A stretch of DNA of 16,022 nt, taken from positions 1 to 16,022 of the forward strand of contig JAQUXR010000040.1 of NCBI GenBank assembly GCA_028692275.1, written 5' to 3'. A program made the position numbers and the translations under genes. A model generated the notes under the pieces. The model was not told the origin of the DNA and ran no database searches. It saw only the letters and a list, made by a program, of their open reading frames with translations. Of this stretch, positions 14,902 through 16,022 are shown in pieces. This DNA comes from Frisingicoccus sp009929615 (lineage in GTDB: Bacteria > Bacillota > Clostridia > Lachnospirales > Lachnospiraceae). The number at the start of each line of letters is the position of its first letter. Within the stretch, counting starts at the first letter, position 1.

Positions 14902-15927
14902 ATGAAAAAGATAAATGGCTTCAAGAAAGGACTTCTTTATGTGCTGACAACAGCCATGGTTGTTTCTTGTGCTGTAGGTATCGGACCGCTGGAAGCGAGA
15001 GCAGCCACAACCGGTACAGTTAATGCAGATGCCTTGAATGTCCGTTCCGGAGCATCGACAGGATATTCCCGCGTGGGTACTGTGACTCAGGGACAGACAG
15101 TAAGCATTCTGGAAACAGTACAGGGTGAAGACGGATATACATGGTATAAGATTACAGGAGGATATGTACGAAGCGATTTCGTTTCCAATATTGTTTCAGA
15201 TACGCCAACACGGGCGAGCAGTTCTGCAGGAACGATTACAGCAGACTGGCTGAATGTGCGTACGGGTGCCGGAACAAACTTTTCCCGTATGGGAAGCGTA
15301 GCTCAGGGAACACGCTTGACAGTTGTTTCCGTACATGGTGAGTGGTATAAAGTTACATGCTCCATGGATGGAAGTATTCAGACAGGATATGTACATAGCC
15401 AGTACGTTCAGATGGATGGCGAATCTGGAGACACACCGGGAAATGAGAATCCAACACCAGATAATAATGAAACGGTTATAGCAACAGGTGTTGTTAATGT
15501 AGATGCTCTGAATGTACGTACAGGTGCCAGCACGAATGACTCGGTTATTGGTACGATTAACCAGAATACGAATGTAGAAATCTTAGAGCAGACAGGCTCA
15601 TGGTATAAAGTACGCTGTTCTGTGAACGGAAGTACTCAGACAGGCTATGTTTATGCGGAATATATTTCTAAAACTTCAGATAATACGAATCCTGGCGGCA
15701 ATACATCCGGCGACCCTATTGGACAGGGTGTTGTTAACGCCGATGTATTAAACGTTCGTGACGGTGCAAGCACAAGCAACAGTGTGCTCGGCGTTATCCG
15801 TACGAACGACAGTGTAACCATCCTTTCGCAGGTTGGCTCATGGTACCAGGTAAGATGTACGATTAACGGCAATGAAACAACAGGTTATGTTTATGCGAAG
15901 CTGCTGAAAAATCAACCGTTTATTTGA
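14902..15927 (+). CDS. Secreted protein with four bacterial SH3 (SH3b) repeats
   Basis: The 341-residue protein starts with an export signal (MKKINGFKKG, hydrophobic run to about 28) and a likely signal peptidase I site ARA-A after residue 34. VVSC at 20-23 also fits a loose lipobox, so lipidation at Cys23 is possible. The rest is four SH3b repeats at about 38-97, 109-172, 196-255 and 277-336, each opening with a form of NADALNVRSGAS. Linkers between repeats 2-3 and 3-4 are rich in Asp, Asn, Gly, Pro and Thr. Repeats 2-4 are closer to each other and each has one cysteine (153, 239, 319). No catalytic domain or cell-wall sorting signal is present. SH3b domains commonly bind peptidoglycan, so surface retention or a role as a wall-binding adaptor is plausible. 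GGGAGG precedes ATG 14902. Confidence 0.88.
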   Translation: MKKINGFKKGLLYVLTTAMVVSCAVGIGPLEARAATTGTVNADALNVRSGASTGYSRVGTVTQGQTVSILETVQGEDGYTWYKITGGYVRSDFVSNIVSDTPTRASSSAGTITADWLNVRTGAGTNFSRMGSVAQGTRLTVVSVHGEWYKVTCSMDGSIQTGYVHSQYVQMDGESGDTPGNENPTPDNNETVIATGVVNVDALNVRTGASTNDSVIGTINQNTNVEILEQTGSWYKVRCSVNGSTQTGYVYAEYISKTSDNTNPGGNTSGDPIGQGVVNADVLNVRDGASTSNSVLGVIRTNDSVTILSQVGSWYQVRCTINGNETTGYVYAKLLKNQPFI

Positions 15928-16022
15928 TTGGAATTTTGATTTTAGCGTTAAAAATGGCTCTATATCAATTTTTTAAATTTAAATCACTTTAATAAGCCTT
16001 TTGGTAAAGAATAAAGGGATAT

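Noticed and set aside
15928..16022. Terminator after the SH3-repeat gene
   Set aside because: The AT-rich tail shows no stem of useful length with a T-run; the terminator may lie beyond the window.

Overview
This window looks like the chromosome of an anaerobic, endospore-forming Firmicute, most likely in the Lachnospiraceae / Clostridium cluster XIVa. The base composition is moderately AT-rich, Shine-Dalgarno sequences are strong (AGGAGG type), and all full-length genes lie on the plus strand. Housekeeping genes for central carbon metabolism and cell-wall precursors alternate with genes whose families belong to the sporulation and germination programme (CotS-like, SipL-like, GerA, GerB/GerC). 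No mobile element, phage gene, CRISPR array, tRNA or rRNA was seen. The species is not identified here.

Layout. (1) 1-321: divergent control region. It lies between the start of a minus-strand gene, of which only nine codons are in the window, and asnA. It has a good vegetative promoter and a cluster of TGCATT-containing palindromes. (2) 322-2428: asnA (ammonia-dependent asparagine synthetase) and a CotS-family kinase-fold spore-coat protein. (3) 2535-4322: an alpha-phosphoglucomutase ending in a strong terminator. (4) 4365-6371: a two-gene operon of a small PrcB-domain lipoprotein and a SipL-like spore morphogenetic protein (SPOCS repeats plus C-terminal LysM). A candidate sigma-E promoter is embedded in the preceding terminator. 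(5) 6375-8120: an ispE-gntR operon with a near-consensus promoter, two TGTATACA palindromes that look like FadR/GntR operators at the transcription start, and a terminator. (6) 8147-11267: a germinant-receptor operon in which gerA is followed by one ORF fusing a ten-helix GerB transporter to an N-terminal-only GerC lipoprotein. (7) 11292-13706: a ddl-murI-DUF1934 operon supplying D-Ala-D-Ala and D-Glu for peptidoglycan. (8) 13748-14759: class II fructose-bisphosphate aldolase with its own promoter and terminator. (9) 14779-15927: a perfect 25-bp inverted repeat overlapping a promoter, followed by a secreted protein with four bacterial SH3 repeats.

How the genes fit together. SipL-like, CotS-like and GerA/GerB-GerC proteins serve assembly and later reopening of the spore. 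Ddl, MurI and IspE feed cell-envelope synthesis (D-Ala-D-Ala, D-Glu, and isoprenoids including undecaprenyl carrier). Phosphoglucomutase and aldolase serve sugar metabolism. The items most worth a second look are the GerB-GerC fusion with an internal lipobox and an A8 tract at the joint, the GntR operator pair on the ispE promoter, and the 25-bp inverted repeat at 14779-14841. No wholly new multi-gene system was recognised.
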